Source of the DNA: a bacterium UBP15_UBA6099
Lineage (GTDB): Bacteria; UBP15; UBA6099
NCBI GenBank assembly: GCA_002435745.1
Contig: DIWT01000026.1
Location: 1 to 54,185 of the forward strand
Direction of reading: 5' to 3'
DNA: 54,185 nt
The position numbers and the translations under genes are program-made. Of this stretch, positions 16,925 to 26,343 are shown piece after piece. The notes under the pieces were generated by a model. The model saw nothing but the letters and a program-made list of their open reading frames with translations. It did not search any database and was not told the DNA's origin. Numbering within the stretch: position 1 is the stretch's first letter; each line of letters begins with the position of its first letter.

Positions 16925-19483
16925 TCAGCCGCCCTCCTCCACCAGCGACAGCCCCTTTTCCTTCGGAACCGTCTGCTCCGACATCTCGATTGTGAACTGA
17001 GAGATAACCTGTTCGAGATTGTTCACCGCGCCTTCGAGATACGAGGCTCCCTTGTTGACTTCGTTCGACTTGTTCGTCGTGTTGACGGCTATCTTGCCGA
17101 CGTTCGACATTTTCTCGACTATCTTGTGGCTGGACTGCGACTGAAGCAGAGTCGCGTCCGTCACCCTCTGAGTCAATTCCATCATGTTCTCTATCTGTTT
17201 CTTTATGCGGTCGCCCTCGCCCTTCTGCTTGCGGGTGGCGTCCTGAATTTCCTGCGCCCGGACGTTGATGTTCTCCATCGCCAGTTCCATCTGGTTGCTA
17301 CCCTTGTCCTGTTCGCTGGTTGCGGACGTGAGTTGCGTGGATATGCCGTTGAGAGTCTCGATAGCGTGGGAAATCTGATTGCCCGCCTTGCTCTGCTCGA
17401 TGGTTGAGTTCTTGACCTGCTGGGCGATTCCGCTGAGCTGATCGAACGCGCTCCTGACTCTGTTCGTGCCTTCCTGCTGGGAAATGGTGATGCCGTTCAT
17501 GCCGTCGGCGACGCTGCCGAGGCGGGTCATCGCCTGTTTGACTTCCTCGCTGCTCTGAGTCTGCTTTTCAGTGGCGACCGAAATCTGTTTCATGTAAACG
17601 CCCGTGCGTTCGACGCTGGCGACGATGTCCGCGAGCGCCGTTCCTGCTTGGTCGGCGAGGTGCGTGCCCTTTTCCACTTCCTTTACGCCCTCGTCCATAG
17701 CGGAGACGGCCTTTTCGGTCTCCTTCTGAATGTTGCGGATGAGGCGCTCGATTTCCTTCGTCGCTTCGGTGGAGCGCTCTGCGAGTTTCTTGATGGAGGC
17801 GGCTACGACGTTGAATCCGCGGCCTTCCTCGCCCGCGCGGGCGGCCTCGATTGCGGCGTTCAGCGCCAGCAGGTTCGTCTGATCCGCTATCTCTCGGATG
17901 ACGTTTATGATGTCGCCGATCTGCGCCGAACTGTCTCCCAGTTCCCTTATCTTTCTGGCGGTGTCGCTTACCGTCGCCTTGATTCCCTTCATTCCTTCTA
18001 TGCTCTGCTGAATCGATTTGCCGCCCGACTTGGCAATCCGGGTGGTTTCGTCTGACGCCGCGAAAGCTTCCTTTGCGTCGTTCGCCACGTCGCCTACCGA
18101 CGATATCAGCACCTCGATGTCCACCATCGCGTGCTTTAGCGAATTGTTCATCACGTCCATGCTTCGCGTCATCTCGTTGATCGACGCCATCATCTCGTCC
18201 ACCGTGCCCGACGCGTCGTTCACCGACTTATCCATTTCCTTGGCGTTAAGGGATACTTCCTCGATGGAAGCGAGCATTTCCTGAATGGTCGAAGACGTCT
18301 CCTGAACCGCTTCGGCCATGACGGTGGAACTGTTGTGAACCTGAGCGGTGGAGGCGGACATCTGGGCGATGACCGCCGTGGTGTTCGACACTTGGCTCGT
18401 GAGGTCGGCAACCGATTCGTCTATCTTGAAAATCGCCTCGATAAGGTTGTCCACCGACCCGGCGGTGTCCCTGACCGAAGAGTTCATCGCCTTCGAGTTG
18501 TCCGCTATCGTGTCTATCGCCGAAGTGAGCTGCTGGATGCTGTTCGTCACGTCGTTTATCGAGTCGGACTGCTCCTGCGTGCCGCTGAGGATGGACTGCG
18601 CGCCCTGCGTTATCTGCACCGAGCTTTTGTTCACCCGCACCGTCGTCTTGTTCATGTTTTCCAGCATCGAGTGGAGCTTCTGCGACATGTCGCTTAGGCT
18701 GTTGAACAGATGCCCTATCTCGCTGTGTTCGGTCACTATTCTGTTCGGCTTAAAAACCAGTTTCTTCGTCAGGTCTCCGTTGGACAGCAATTCAGCGAAC
18801 TCCGCGCAACGGTATAGCGGGACCGATATGTTCTTCGTGACCATCGGGATGGTGACGACGCTGAGCGCTATCACGATGCCGATGACGCAAAGAATAATCA
18901 GCGGGATCACAGTCCCGGCGATGTCCTGTTTATGTTTGAGTTCGGTCCTGTTGACGGTGTTCGCCTTTGCGAGCGCGCCGAGGATGCTCGACATGGTCTC
19001 GATGTCCTCAGTGAAACCGCTCTTTTCGACCTCGCGGTTGGCGGCGTCGTAATCGCCGTTCTCGGACATCTTCAATATCTTGTCGCCGGACGCCTTATAG
19101 CGCTTGAACACGTCCTGAAACTCTTTAACGCTCTTGACGTCCTGATCCGACTTGGCGGAGACGCCGAGTTGCTTTACCATCGTCTCCATCTCGCCGCGCG
19201 CCTTCAGGTATGCCGGAGTCGGGTCGTCGCCGATGCCGACGTAATCGAGGAACGTCCTGTCAAGAGACAGTATGAGCGGCCCCTGAGCGTTAGTCAGCTT
19301 GTCCAACTCGCGAACCGCGTCCTTTGTGTCCCCGTAGATCATGCTTCTGGACAATTCCAGAGTGACCGTTTTATATTGCTGCCAGATGCCCAAGAAGCCC
19401 AGTCCCACAATCCCCGACAGGGCGAAGACTAGACCTCCGAACCATGCGAACAGCTTCCTTCTCAATCCATGCTTGCGTTCCAT
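16925..19483 (-). CDS. Methyl-accepting chemotaxis protein with very long signalling hairpin
   Basis: The product of 852 residues begins with TM1 at about 14-33. A periplasmic helical sensor of about 150 residues, probably a four-helix bundle, follows. TM2 is at about 188-214, then HAMP to about 265. The rest is a continuous antiparallel coiled coil. The conserved tip is near 530-552 (IADQTNLLALNAAIEAARAG), which binds CheA/CheW. Each arm from HAMP to tip and from tip to C-terminus is about 275-290 residues, roughly 40 heptads. The arms are rich in Ser, Thr, Gln and Asn. There is no C-terminal CheR-tethering pentapeptide; the end is LSLVEEGG. It lies between cheW and cheB. The ligand is unknown. 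Confidence 0.92.
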   Translation of the reverse strand: MERKHGLRRKLFAWFGGLVFALSGIVGLGFLGIWQQYKTVTLELSRSMIYGDTKDAVRELDKLTNAQGPLILSLDRTFLDYVGIGDDPTPAYLKARGEMETMVKQLGVSAKSDQDVKSVKEFQDVFKRYKASGDKILKMSENGDYDAANREVEKSGFTEDIETMSSILGALAKANTVNRTELKHKQDIAGTVIPLIILCVIGIVIALSVVTIPMVTKNISVPLYRCAEFAELLSNGDLTKKLVFKPNRIVTEHSEIGHLFNSLSDMSQKLHSMLENMNKTTVRVNKSSVQITQGAQSILSGTQEQSDSINDVTNSIQQLTSAIDTIADNSKAMNSSVRDTAGSVDNLIEAIFKIDESVADLTSQVSNTTAVIAQMSASTAQVHNSSTVMAEAVQETSSTIQEMLASIEEVSLNAKEMDKSVNDASGTVDEMMASINEMTRSMDVMNNSLKHAMVDIEVLISSVGDVANDAKEAFAASDETTRIAKSGGKSIQQSIEGMKGIKATVSDTARKIRELGDSSAQIGDIINVIREIADQTNLLALNAAIEAARAGEEGRGFNVVAASIKKLAERSTEATKEIERLIRNIQKETEKAVSAMDEGVKEVEKGTHLADQAGTALADIVASVERTGVYMKQISVATEKQTQSSEEVKQAMTRLGSVADGMNGITISQQEGTNRVRSAFDQLSGIAQQVKNSTIEQSKAGNQISHAIETLNGISTQLTSATSEQDKGSNQMELAMENINVRAQEIQDATRKQKGEGDRIKKQIENMMELTQRVTDATLLQSQSSHKIVEKMSNVGKIAVNTTNKSNEVNKGASYLEGAVNNLEQVISQFTIEMSEQTVPKEKGLSLVEEGG

Positions 19484-19502
19484 ACAAAGCCACCTCCGTT
19501 TT

Positions 19503-20018
19503 TCATGAATACTTGCCGAGCATCTCTTTTGCTATATTTATCGCTTTAACGATATCCACCGTGATAAGAACCAGAGCCTCGTGTTTGCAGAGGCCGGTGA
19601 CGTATTCCGCGCCGAGGCCTGAAAGCGACGGCGGCGGCGGTTGGAGCGCGGAGAAATCCACCGCCAGAACTTCCATCACCCTGTCGACGGCTATCCCCAC
19701 CTTCATGTTGTCGAGTTCAAGGACGACAATCATCTCCGTCTCCACATCGTCCAGCGGCATCTGAAAAAGCTCCTTGAGGTCCACCACCGGAACGATGACG
19801 CCGCGAAGGTTGATGACTCCCTTGACGAACTTCGGCGTGTTCGGCACCGGGGTGAGCGAGAACTCGTCCAGCACCGTTTGCACGCTGTCCACCTTTATGG
19901 CGTAGTCTTCAGAGCCGAGCTTGAACCAGAGCACGCTCTGAAGGTCGAACTGCTCGTCTATCTGAATTTCTCTATCGCCGTTTAATCTGGCGAAAATTCT
20001 GTTGTCCATGCGGGTCAC
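19503..20018 (-). CDS. cheW: CheW-type coupling protein
   Basis: The product of 171 residues consists of one CheW domain. It has SVLWFKLGSEDYAIKVDSVQ at the start of the fold, TPVPNTPKFVKGVINLRGVIVPVVDL, and a later VGIAVDRVMEVLAV. CheW bridges the chemoreceptor tip and CheA. The extra 25 N-terminal residues are charged. A C-terminal tail VDIVKAINIAKEMLGKYS is a little longer than usual. The gene sits between cheA (28 bases) and the MCP gene (19 bases), so partners are clear. Confidence 0.93.
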   Translation of the reverse strand: MTRMDNRIFARLNGDREIQIDEQFDLQSVLWFKLGSEDYAIKVDSVQTVLDEFSLTPVPNTPKFVKGVINLRGVIVPVVDLKELFQMPLDDVETEMIVVLELDNMKVGIAVDRVMEVLAVDFSALQPPPPSLSGLGAEYVTGLCKHEALVLITVDIVKAINIAKEMLGKYS

Positions 20019-20046
20019 CCCGTCCGGCGTCTCTCGGCGCCTCGTT

Positions 20047-23000
20047 TCAGTATGGCCTCATGTGTTTCTCAATGGCGATTTTTAAGTCGTCCTCCGAGAA
20101 CGGCTTGGCTAGAAAATCGTCTATGCCGACATCGTACGCTTTCTGCCTGTCGGCGCTTTTGATGTCGGACGTCACCATTATGATGGGAATCCTGTGGATG
20201 TCCGGCGACGAACGCACTTTCTGGGTGAACTCGTATCCGTCCATCCGGGGCATGTTAATGTCGGTCACTATCATGTCATACCTGCGCTCTGCCAGCCTTG
20301 CAAGCGCCTGCATCCCGGACGACGCCACTTCCACAGTGTATCCCATCCGCTCTATCATCTCGCGCTGCGCGATTCTGCCAGATAGAGAATCGTCCACGAG
20401 GAGTATGTGTTTCCTGCTCTTTTCGTCCGCGCCCGCCGAAGCTCTTTCAAGTCTCTTAGACAGCCGGGGAATGGACTGCACTATTCCCGGAACGTCAATA
20501 ATCAGCGCCATTGAGCCGTCCCCGAATATGGTTGTTCCGGAAATGTTTTTTACGTCTCCGAGGAACTCGCCCAAGCTCTTTATGACCACTTGCTGTTTCT
20601 CTATGACTTCGTCCACGATAAGGCCGATTTTCTTGTCCCCGTGAGTCATTATCACTACAGGGAACTGAGCGGGGCGCGTTCCTTCCTCGTCTCCGAGGCT
20701 GAAGACGTCCCGAAGCCGCATCAACGGTATCACCATGTCGTGGAACTTATAAACTTCCCTGCCCTCCACGCTGCGGACTTCGCTGCTCTTCACCTGCTCG
20801 GCGGACTCTATCGGGTCCATAGGGATAACGAACTTGCGGCCGGCGCACTTGACGATCATCGCCTGTATTATCGCAAGAGTCAGGGGCAGTTTCAGTTTTA
20901 TCATCGTGCCGTTGCCCGGCTCGGTGTTCACGTCCACGCTGCCCTTGAGCTTGGAGATGCCGGTCTTCACGACATCCATCCCCACGCCTCTGCCCGACAG
21001 ATCGCTGACTTGATCCTTCGAACTGAAACCGGGAATAAATATGAGGTTCACGGCCTCCTTGTCGTCCATCTGCGCCGCCTGTTCGGGCGTTATCAGCCGT
21101 TTCTCGACACATTTTTTCTTGAGGACTTTGCCGTCCATCCCCTTGCCGTCGTCTTCGATGTCGATTACGACAGAGTTGCCCTCGTGGGAGGCCTTCACCC
21201 TGATAATGCCGGTGTCCGGCTTTCCCGCCGCCTGCCTGTGCGCCGTCGTCTCGATCCCGTGGTCGATCGCGTTCCTGATGATGTGCAGCAACGGGTCTTC
21301 AAGCTCCTCGATGAGGTTCTTGTCCAGTTCGGTGTCCTCGCCCTCGACTATGAACTCTATTTTTTTGTCCAGTTGTCTCGCGTAGTCTCGCACCCGCCTC
21401 GGGAATTTGCTCAACACATTCGATATCGGCATCATCCTCAGCTTCATGGTCTCTTCCTGAAGCTCGAAAATGACTCTGCCGATATTAAGCCCGTCGGTTT
21501 GGAATTCCTGATTAAGCGATTCAATTTCAGACTTGAGCGCGGCTATCTTGGCGTTCAGTTCGCTGAGCATCCTGTCCTTCTCAAGCTCCATGTCATACAG
21601 TTCCATGACGCTCTCGCGAATGATGCGCAGTTCCTTGGCGCGCCCCGCCAAGCCGGTTTCCCTTCTCGCTCCGCTCTCGTCGAATGCGTCCGGTTGAAGC
21701 GTCTTGAAAGGCTGCAGTAGGTCGTCCTGCGTGATATTGCGTTCCGACAATCCGTTCGATTTTCTTCCCAGTTTGAGCGCGTCCAGAATGTCGCCCGCCG
21801 CGTTGGCGGTCTGCTTTAACTGTTTTATTTCCTGCTCAAGCTTGTTGTGGTTGATCACCAGTTCGGCGATAAGGTTTACGAGGTCGTCCAGCTTTACGGT
21901 GTCCACCCTGACGGTCGCTACGGAACCGGATTTCTTCGCCTTTTCGCGCCGTCCGCCAGCCAATCGCGCCGGGGCCTCGCCGGGTTTCTCCTCGCTTTCT
22001 CCGCCGCCGGGGGCCGGGGCGGCCTCCGCCGTCTCTCCGGACAGCCCGATCTCCGTCGCTTTTATCCCTGTCTTTTTCAGATAGGCATATTTCCTGTCGA
22101 ATTCATCCATCGACATCGCGGTCCCGAAGAACAGGTGGAAATCGTATCCGGTCACCGTGACGTCCATGCCTACGGCGACGATTATGCAGGCGAGGAATTC
22201 GCCGTCGTCAGCCAGCGGCTTGAAGAACTCGGACATGCTGGCGAGGTCGCCAAGCTCGTGCGTCTTGAAACTCATTTTCAGCCTGAAGACATTTCTGTCG
22301 TCTATCATGGCCGTGCCGACGCACTGTTTCTCGAAGGGGGTAAAATATTTCAGGGCGTCCTTGCCGACGTTCAGGCGGTCGAACAGTTCGGACGCCGCGC
22401 CTTTGGCCATGTAGTCCTTTTCGGCGCGCGCCTTTTCCAACGCGACATCCACCGACTTGAAGAACGGAGCGGGGTCGGGAGCCTTCGGGCGCTCGGCGGA
22501 AGTCAGCGATTCCAAAACCGCCTTCACGTGAATGACTCCCTTGAATATCAGTTCAGCGGTTCTCTGCCCAAGTTCCGCCTTGCCGGCGGCGGCGGCTTTC
22601 TTAACCATCAGCAGCCTTGCCAGCGATTCGTTTATCTCTGCTTGGCCGAAACACACCAAAGACCTCTGCAGTTGTTTTACGGAGTCGAACATCTTATCGA
22701 TGAAACCCGCGTCCCCGGAACTGTCGTCGGCCATGAGGAATTTCGACTCTACGTCCGCAAACAGGGCAAAGCATCTGTCGATGGAAGGAAGAATATCCGA
22801 GCCGGCGATTTCCAACACGCCCGTTCTGCCGACGGCAGGCGCTATGAGTTGTTTTTTCTTTTTCGGCGGTTCCGGCTGTTTTTTAGCGTCCTTTGCGACT
22901 AGCTCCGGTTCGGGCTTCGGTTCCGGCGGGGGCGGGGGCGGCGGGGGGGGCGGAGGAGCAGGTTCAGGTTCCGCCTTGGGCGCGGGAGCCGCCGCCGCGG

Positions 23001-23355
23001 GAGCCGCGCTTCCTTCCTCGTAACTCCCGTTCTCTATCTTCAGCAGTATCCCGTCTATCACATCCACTTTCTGAAATATCGCGTCGAGAAACTCTTTGTC
23101 AACCGCCGGAAACTTCTTCTTCAGCTTCTCCATCACGTCTTCGATTTGGTGGGCTATCTCGGAGACGTCCATGAATTCGAGCATGGCCGAAGAGCCTTTA
23201 ATGGTATGGACGTTGCGGGAGATGCGCTTGATCAGCTCCTCGTCGGTGTCTCCGCCTTCAAGCTCGACTAGGTCCTGATTCAGGTTCGTGATATATTCCT
23301 TGCACTCGTCAAGGAACAGTTTGATGGTCTTCGGCGTTTTGAACGATTTTGCCAT
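20047..23355 (-). CDS. cheA: CheA histidine kinase with C-terminal receiver
   Basis: The product of 1102 residues has, in order: an HPt domain with phosphorylated H50 (RNVHTIKGSSAML); a proline-rich linker near 135-170; a middle region of about 300 residues of unclear fold; P3 dimerisation helices starting VRVDTVKLDDLVNLIAELV; a HATPase domain with N-box HIIRNAIDHGIE near 690; a CheW-like P5 domain; and a receiver with an intact acidic pair (LLVDDS), phospho-acceptor (VTDINMPRMDG) and lysine (LAKPF). P3 is interrupted by about 100 extra helical residues before LQEETMKLRMMPIS. CheA fused to a receiver is common in non-flagellar systems. Start ATG 23355 lies 5 bases after the cheR stop; the longer open frame overlaps cheR. 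Confidence 0.95.
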   Translation of the reverse strand: MAKSFKTPKTIKLFLDECKEYITNLNQDLVELEGGDTDEELIKRISRNVHTIKGSSAMLEFMDVSEIAHQIEDVMEKLKKKFPAVDKEFLDAIFQKVDVIDGILLKIENGSYEEGSAAPAAAAPAPKAEPEPAPPPPPPPPPPPEPKPEPELVAKDAKKQPEPPKKKKQLIAPAVGRTGVLEIAGSDILPSIDRCFALFADVESKFLMADDSSGDAGFIDKMFDSVKQLQRSLVCFGQAEINESLARLLMVKKAAAAGKAELGQRTAELIFKGVIHVKAVLESLTSAERPKAPDPAPFFKSVDVALEKARAEKDYMAKGAASELFDRLNVGKDALKYFTPFEKQCVGTAMIDDRNVFRLKMSFKTHELGDLASMSEFFKPLADDGEFLACIIVAVGMDVTVTGYDFHLFFGTAMSMDEFDRKYAYLKKTGIKATEIGLSGETAEAAPAPGGGESEEKPGEAPARLAGGRREKAKKSGSVATVRVDTVKLDDLVNLIAELVINHNKLEQEIKQLKQTANAAGDILDALKLGRKSNGLSERNITQDDLLQPFKTLQPDAFDESGARRETGLAGRAKELRIIRESVMELYDMELEKDRMLSELNAKIAALKSEIESLNQEFQTDGLNIGRVIFELQEETMKLRMMPISNVLSKFPRRVRDYARQLDKKIEFIVEGEDTELDKNLIEELEDPLLHIIRNAIDHGIETTAHRQAAGKPDTGIIRVKASHEGNSVVIDIEDDGKGMDGKVLKKKCVEKRLITPEQAAQMDDKEAVNLIFIPGFSSKDQVSDLSGRGVGMDVVKTGISKLKGSVDVNTEPGNGTMIKLKLPLTLAIIQAMIVKCAGRKFVIPMDPIESAEQVKSSEVRSVEGREVYKFHDMVIPLMRLRDVFSLGDEEGTRPAQFPVVIMTHGDKKIGLIVDEVIEKQQVVIKSLGEFLGDVKNISGTTIFGDGSMALIIDVPGIVQSIPRLSKRLERASAGADEKSRKHILLVDDSLSGRIAQREMIERMGYTVEVASSGMQALARLAERRYDMIVTDINMPRMDGYEFTQKVRSSPDIHRIPIIMVTSDIKSADRQKAYDVGIDDFLAKPFSEDDLKIAIEKHMRPY

Positions 23356-23360
23356 CCGAG

Positions 23361-24188
23361 TCACCCCGGTTGTTTCTGAAAGATCACGCAGTCTTTCATC
23401 GGTGTCAGTTTGAAGCCGTCCACGAGGCCGCGGATCATCTCCGTAGGCCCGAGGAACAGCCATCCGTCGTCCACGAGAGAGGCGTGAAATCTCTCGAGTA
23501 TGCTTTTCTTGTCCTCATCCCTGAAATATATCAGCACGTTGCGGCAGAAGATTATGTCGAACCCGGCCATGTAGTAGGAGTCGAACAGGTTGGCGTAGTC
23601 GAACTCGACCATCTTTTTGACAACGTTGTTAATTATGTATTTGCCGTCCTTGAAAGTAAAATATTTGTCGAGCAGTTCTTTGGGAAGACGCTCGACCGCG
23701 CGTTTGGAGTACACTCCCTCCATCGCTTTTTCGAGCACGGCCGTGGAGATGTCGGTGGCATAAATCTGGAAGTTCCATATAGAGTGGAACCTGATCGACT
23801 CCATGAGGGCCATCGCGATGGTGTAAGGCTCCTCGCCGGTGGAGCACCCCGCGCTCCATATCCTCATCGTCCTGTCCCCGGCGGCTATCTTCTTTTCGGC
23901 CAGTTGCGGCAGTATGAAGTTCCTGAAGCAATCTATCTGGGACTCGGAGCGGTAGAAATAAGTCTCGTTGGTTGTGACGATATTGATTAGAGTGGAAAGC
24001 TCGGCGCGGTCGTCTTCCGACGAGATGGCCCGTCTGTACTGTTCGGGATCGCAGATGCCTGTCTCCGCCATCCGGGAGCGTATCCTGTTGCCGAGTATCG
24101 ACAGTTTGGAGTCGCCGAACCAGAGGCCGCAGGCCTTCCAGATGATGTCCCTGAACGCGACGAGTTGTTTTTCAGAAATTTCAGTCAT
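23361..24188 (-). CDS. cheR: CheR chemoreceptor methyltransferase
   Basis: The product of 275 residues has an N-terminal helical domain and a SAM-dependent methyltransferase domain. The SAM-binding motif is WSAGCSTGEEPYTIAMALME. Later motifs are ATDISTAVLEKA and FDIIFCRNVLIYF. A GPTEMIRGL segment precedes the C-terminus. It methylates glutamates on the MCP, opposing CheB. No TPR extension is present. Its ATG directly follows the TAA of the cheY-like gene without a spacer, so translation is coupled. Confidence 0.95.
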   Translation of the reverse strand: MTEISEKQLVAFRDIIWKACGLWFGDSKLSILGNRIRSRMAETGICDPEQYRRAISSEDDRAELSTLINIVTTNETYFYRSESQIDCFRNFILPQLAEKKIAAGDRTMRIWSAGCSTGEEPYTIAMALMESIRFHSIWNFQIYATDISTAVLEKAMEGVYSKRAVERLPKELLDKYFTFKDGKYIINNVVKKMVEFDYANLFDSYYMAGFDIIFCRNVLIYFRDEDKKSILERFHASLVDDGWLFLGPTEMIRGLVDGFKLTPMKDCVIFQKQPG

Positions 24189-24557
24189 TTATTTCACGAA
24201 TCGCCTGATTACTTCCTTCACTTTCGCGTAGTTGAAAGGCTTTGTGAGATATTCGTCCGAGCCGGCCTTGAGTCCCCATATCCTGTCCGTCTCCGCGCTT
24301 TTGGCGGTGAGCATGACGATGGGGATGTGCTTGAAAGCAGGGTCTCTTTTCAGCAGCTTGCAAACTTGGTAGCCGTTCATTCGCGGCATGTCGATGTCGA
24401 GCAGTATGAGGTCTACGCTATGGCGTTTGACCGCGTCGAGGGCCTCTATGCCGTCAGCCGCGGTGAACACCTTAAAACCGTCTTTGATCAGCGCCTCGCT
24501 TACCGCCTCGACGACGACCGGGCTGTCGTCCACGACGAGTATGGCGGAATCCTTCAT
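24189..24557 (-). CDS. Single-domain response regulator (CheY-like)
   Basis: The product of 122 residues is a lone receiver domain with acidic pair D10-D11, phospho-acceptor D54 in LILLDIDMPRMNG, the switch Thr in MLTAK, and lysine in YLTKPF. All residues needed for phosphorylation are present. It has no output domain, so it acts by binding a partner or as a phosphate sink. It overlaps the upstream diguanylate cyclase gene by an ATGA and abuts cheR. No flagellar genes are in view, so a motor-binding role is not supported. Confidence 0.92.
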   Translation of the reverse strand: MKDSAILVVDDSPVVVEAVSEALIKDGFKVFTAADGIEALDAVKRHSVDLILLDIDMPRMNGYQVCKLLKRDPAFKHIPIVMLTAKSAETDRIWGLKAGSDEYLTKPFNYAKVKEVIRRFVK

Positions 24558-26041
24558 TGGGAAGCTCTCCCTTCGGGAGTGTATAGGGCCACCCGGTTGC
24601 GGCCCCCTCTTTTGGCCTGATACATAGCCTCGTCGGCTCTCGCTATCAGGTCGAGCCTTGTCTTTATATTGTCGTCGGGGTATCCGGAAACGCCGAAACT
24701 AGCCGTCATCTTCAACGGCTCGTCCCGGCCCTCGAACTCCATATTTTCTATCATTTCCCTCATCCGTTCCGCGACTATCACCGCGTTCTTTTTGGGCGTC
24801 TCCGGCAATATCGCCACAAACTCCTCGCCTCCGTACCGCGCCACGAGGTCGATGTCCCTAACGCACCTTCTGAGCACTCCGGCCATTCCCTTGAGAACGA
24901 CGTCCCCCTGCTGGTGACCGTAGGTGTCGTTCAGATCCTTGAAATGGTCTATGTCCATCATTATCAGCGAGAGCGAAAGGTTGAACCGTCGCGACCTGCT
25001 GTATTCCTTTTCAAGCTGCTCCTGAAAATACCTGTGGTTGTGAAGCCCGGTCAGCCCGTCGGCGACGGCGAATCTTTTAATCTTTTCGTACATCCTCACG
25101 TTGTCCACCACGATGGCGGACTGTCTGGCTATGAGGGAAAAGATGTCTCTTTCCTCTTGCTTGAACTGCCCCCGGTGGCCGCGCGCCATCATGAACATTC
25201 CGAAATTCTCGCCTTTTGATTCAAGCGCGGCGACCTCGAATCCGGCCAAGCTCATCTCTTCCGAAGCTTTCATCATGTTGTGTTCAGGATCGTGAAGCTC
25301 CACATCGATGCCTTCCCGCTCAATTTCCCCGGAGTCCGCGTCCTTCATCAACTCGTCCATCAGGCGCTTCTTAGCCTGCACGAAGAAATCGCGCGTGGTG
25401 GGTCGATATATGTACACGAAAAGCTTCAGCCTGTTGTCGTCCTTGAGCAGAATCATGGCGATGTCGAACTCGACGACGGACGACAGGGTGTCGGATATCG
25501 CTCGGCAAGTGTCGACCAAGTCGCTCTGTCTTGTGGCTATCTGATATATGCTGTTGACAAGCGTCATCTTGAAAAGCTGGGTTTCCTGAACCTCGCCCGC
25601 TTTGAATATGAGGTCGGAGCCGTCGTTGTCGGAAGACAGCGCGGCGGTCAGATCCTTGGGACTTTCGCTGCGCCGCTCTTTTTCGGACATCACTCTTTGC
25701 AGAGTTTCGAGAAGCTCGTCGCGGTCGAAGGGCTTCGTCATGTACGCGTCCGCGCCCGTCTCCAATCCCCAGAACTGGTCCTGTTTCTGGCCTCGCGCGG
25801 TGAGCATTATTATCGGAAAATCCTGAAACTGCGGATCGTTCCGCAACATGCGGCAGACCTGAAGACCGCTTATGCTCGGCATGTCGATGTCGAGGAACAT
25901 GAGGTCGAATCCTCCGCTCCTGACCGCTTCAAGCCCCTCTATGCCATCTGGAGCGGCGGTCACGCTAAAGCCCTCGGCCACCAGAATCTCTTCGAGCATT
26001 TTCCGGATGACTGCGCTGTCATCCACGACAAGTATTCTCAT
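24554..26041 (-). CDS. Response-regulator diguanylate cyclase (REC-GAF-GGDEF)
   Basis: The product of 495 residues has a receiver at 1-118 with D7-D8, phospho-acceptor D51 (FLDIDMPSISG) and lysine in MTKPF. A GAF-like domain at about 165-315 includes DIFSLIARQSAIVVDNVRMYE. A GGDEF domain follows, with a GGEEF active site near 403 and RDID just upstream, matching the RxxD inhibitory site. It would make c-di-GMP when phosphorylated by CheA, as WspR does in the Wsp system, although WspR lacks a GAF domain. The start ATG 26041 overlaps the upstream TGA by one base (TGATG); the longer frame upstream is discounted for that reason. Confidence 0.93.
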   Translation of the reverse strand: MRILVVDDSAVIRKMLEEILVAEGFSVTAAPDGIEGLEAVRSGGFDLMFLDIDMPSISGLQVCRMLRNDPQFQDFPIIMLTARGQKQDQFWGLETGADAYMTKPFDRDELLETLQRVMSEKERRSESPKDLTAALSSDNDGSDLIFKAGEVQETQLFKMTLVNSIYQIATRQSDLVDTCRAISDTLSSVVEFDIAMILLKDDNRLKLFVYIYRPTTRDFFVQAKKRLMDELMKDADSGEIEREGIDVELHDPEHNMMKASEEMSLAGFEVAALESKGENFGMFMMARGHRGQFKQEERDIFSLIARQSAIVVDNVRMYEKIKRFAVADGLTGLHNHRYFQEQLEKEYSRSRRFNLSLSLIMMDIDHFKDLNDTYGHQQGDVVLKGMAGVLRRCVRDIDLVARYGGEEFVAILPETPKKNAVIVAERMREMIENMEFEGRDEPLKMTASFGVSGYPDDNIKTRLDLIARADEAMYQAKRGGRNRVALYTPEGRASQ

Positions 26042-26343
26042 CAGACTCGGTTCTCCGCGCGGTCTCCCGCCGCCGCCACCTGATCCATAGGACTTCCGCA
26101 GGCGGGACAGAAAAAATCGTACTCCGCTACTTTTTCGCCGCAGCCGGAACACAACTTGTGTCCGGGGCGTTTGTCCAGTATTTCAGGTTTCGGGACCGCC
26201 GCCGGACTGCTTTTTTCGACTGCCTCGCCGCCGCTGTTGGTCTGCGATTTCTTCAACCGGCTGTTCTTCACGCCCGCCGACACGGCATAAGAGGCTATCG
26301 CCGCCGCCGCCGCTCCGATTACTATTTTCCAAAAGTTATTCAT
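26041..26343 (-). CDS. Small membrane protein with zinc ribbon
   Basis: The product of 100 residues has one N-terminal hydrophobic helix (about 5-24, rich in Ala). A flexible linker of 40 residues leads to a zinc-ribbon with C65-x2-C68 and C79-x2-C82 (CSGCGEKVAEYDFFCPACG). I do not recognise a named family. The membrane anchor and cytoplasmic ribbon suggest an adaptor. It overlaps the TPR/Ig gene by ATGA and the diguanylate cyclase gene by TGATG, so it is tightly embedded in the chemosensory operon. The sigma-54 gene of the same operon also carries a ribbon-like Cys quartet. Confidence 0.8.
   Translation of the reverse strand: MNNFWKIVIGAAAAAIASYAVSAGVKNSRLKKSQTNSGGEAVEKSSPAAVPKPEILDKRPGHKLCSGCGEKVAEYDFFCPACGSPMDQVAAAGDRAENRV

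Noticed and set aside
20590..21720. 376-codon open frame on the plus strand opposite cheA
   Set aside because: It mirrors the coding frame of cheA in high-GC DNA, has no ribosome-binding site and translates into a composition rich in His, Arg and Val with no domain.
24189..24557. Flagellar motor CheY
   Set aside because: Sequence alone cannot tell motor-binding from other single-domain receivers, and no flagellar gene is in the window.
25280..26083. 267-codon plus-strand frame opposite the diguanylate cyclase gene
   Set aside because: Same reason: shadow of a well-supported gene.
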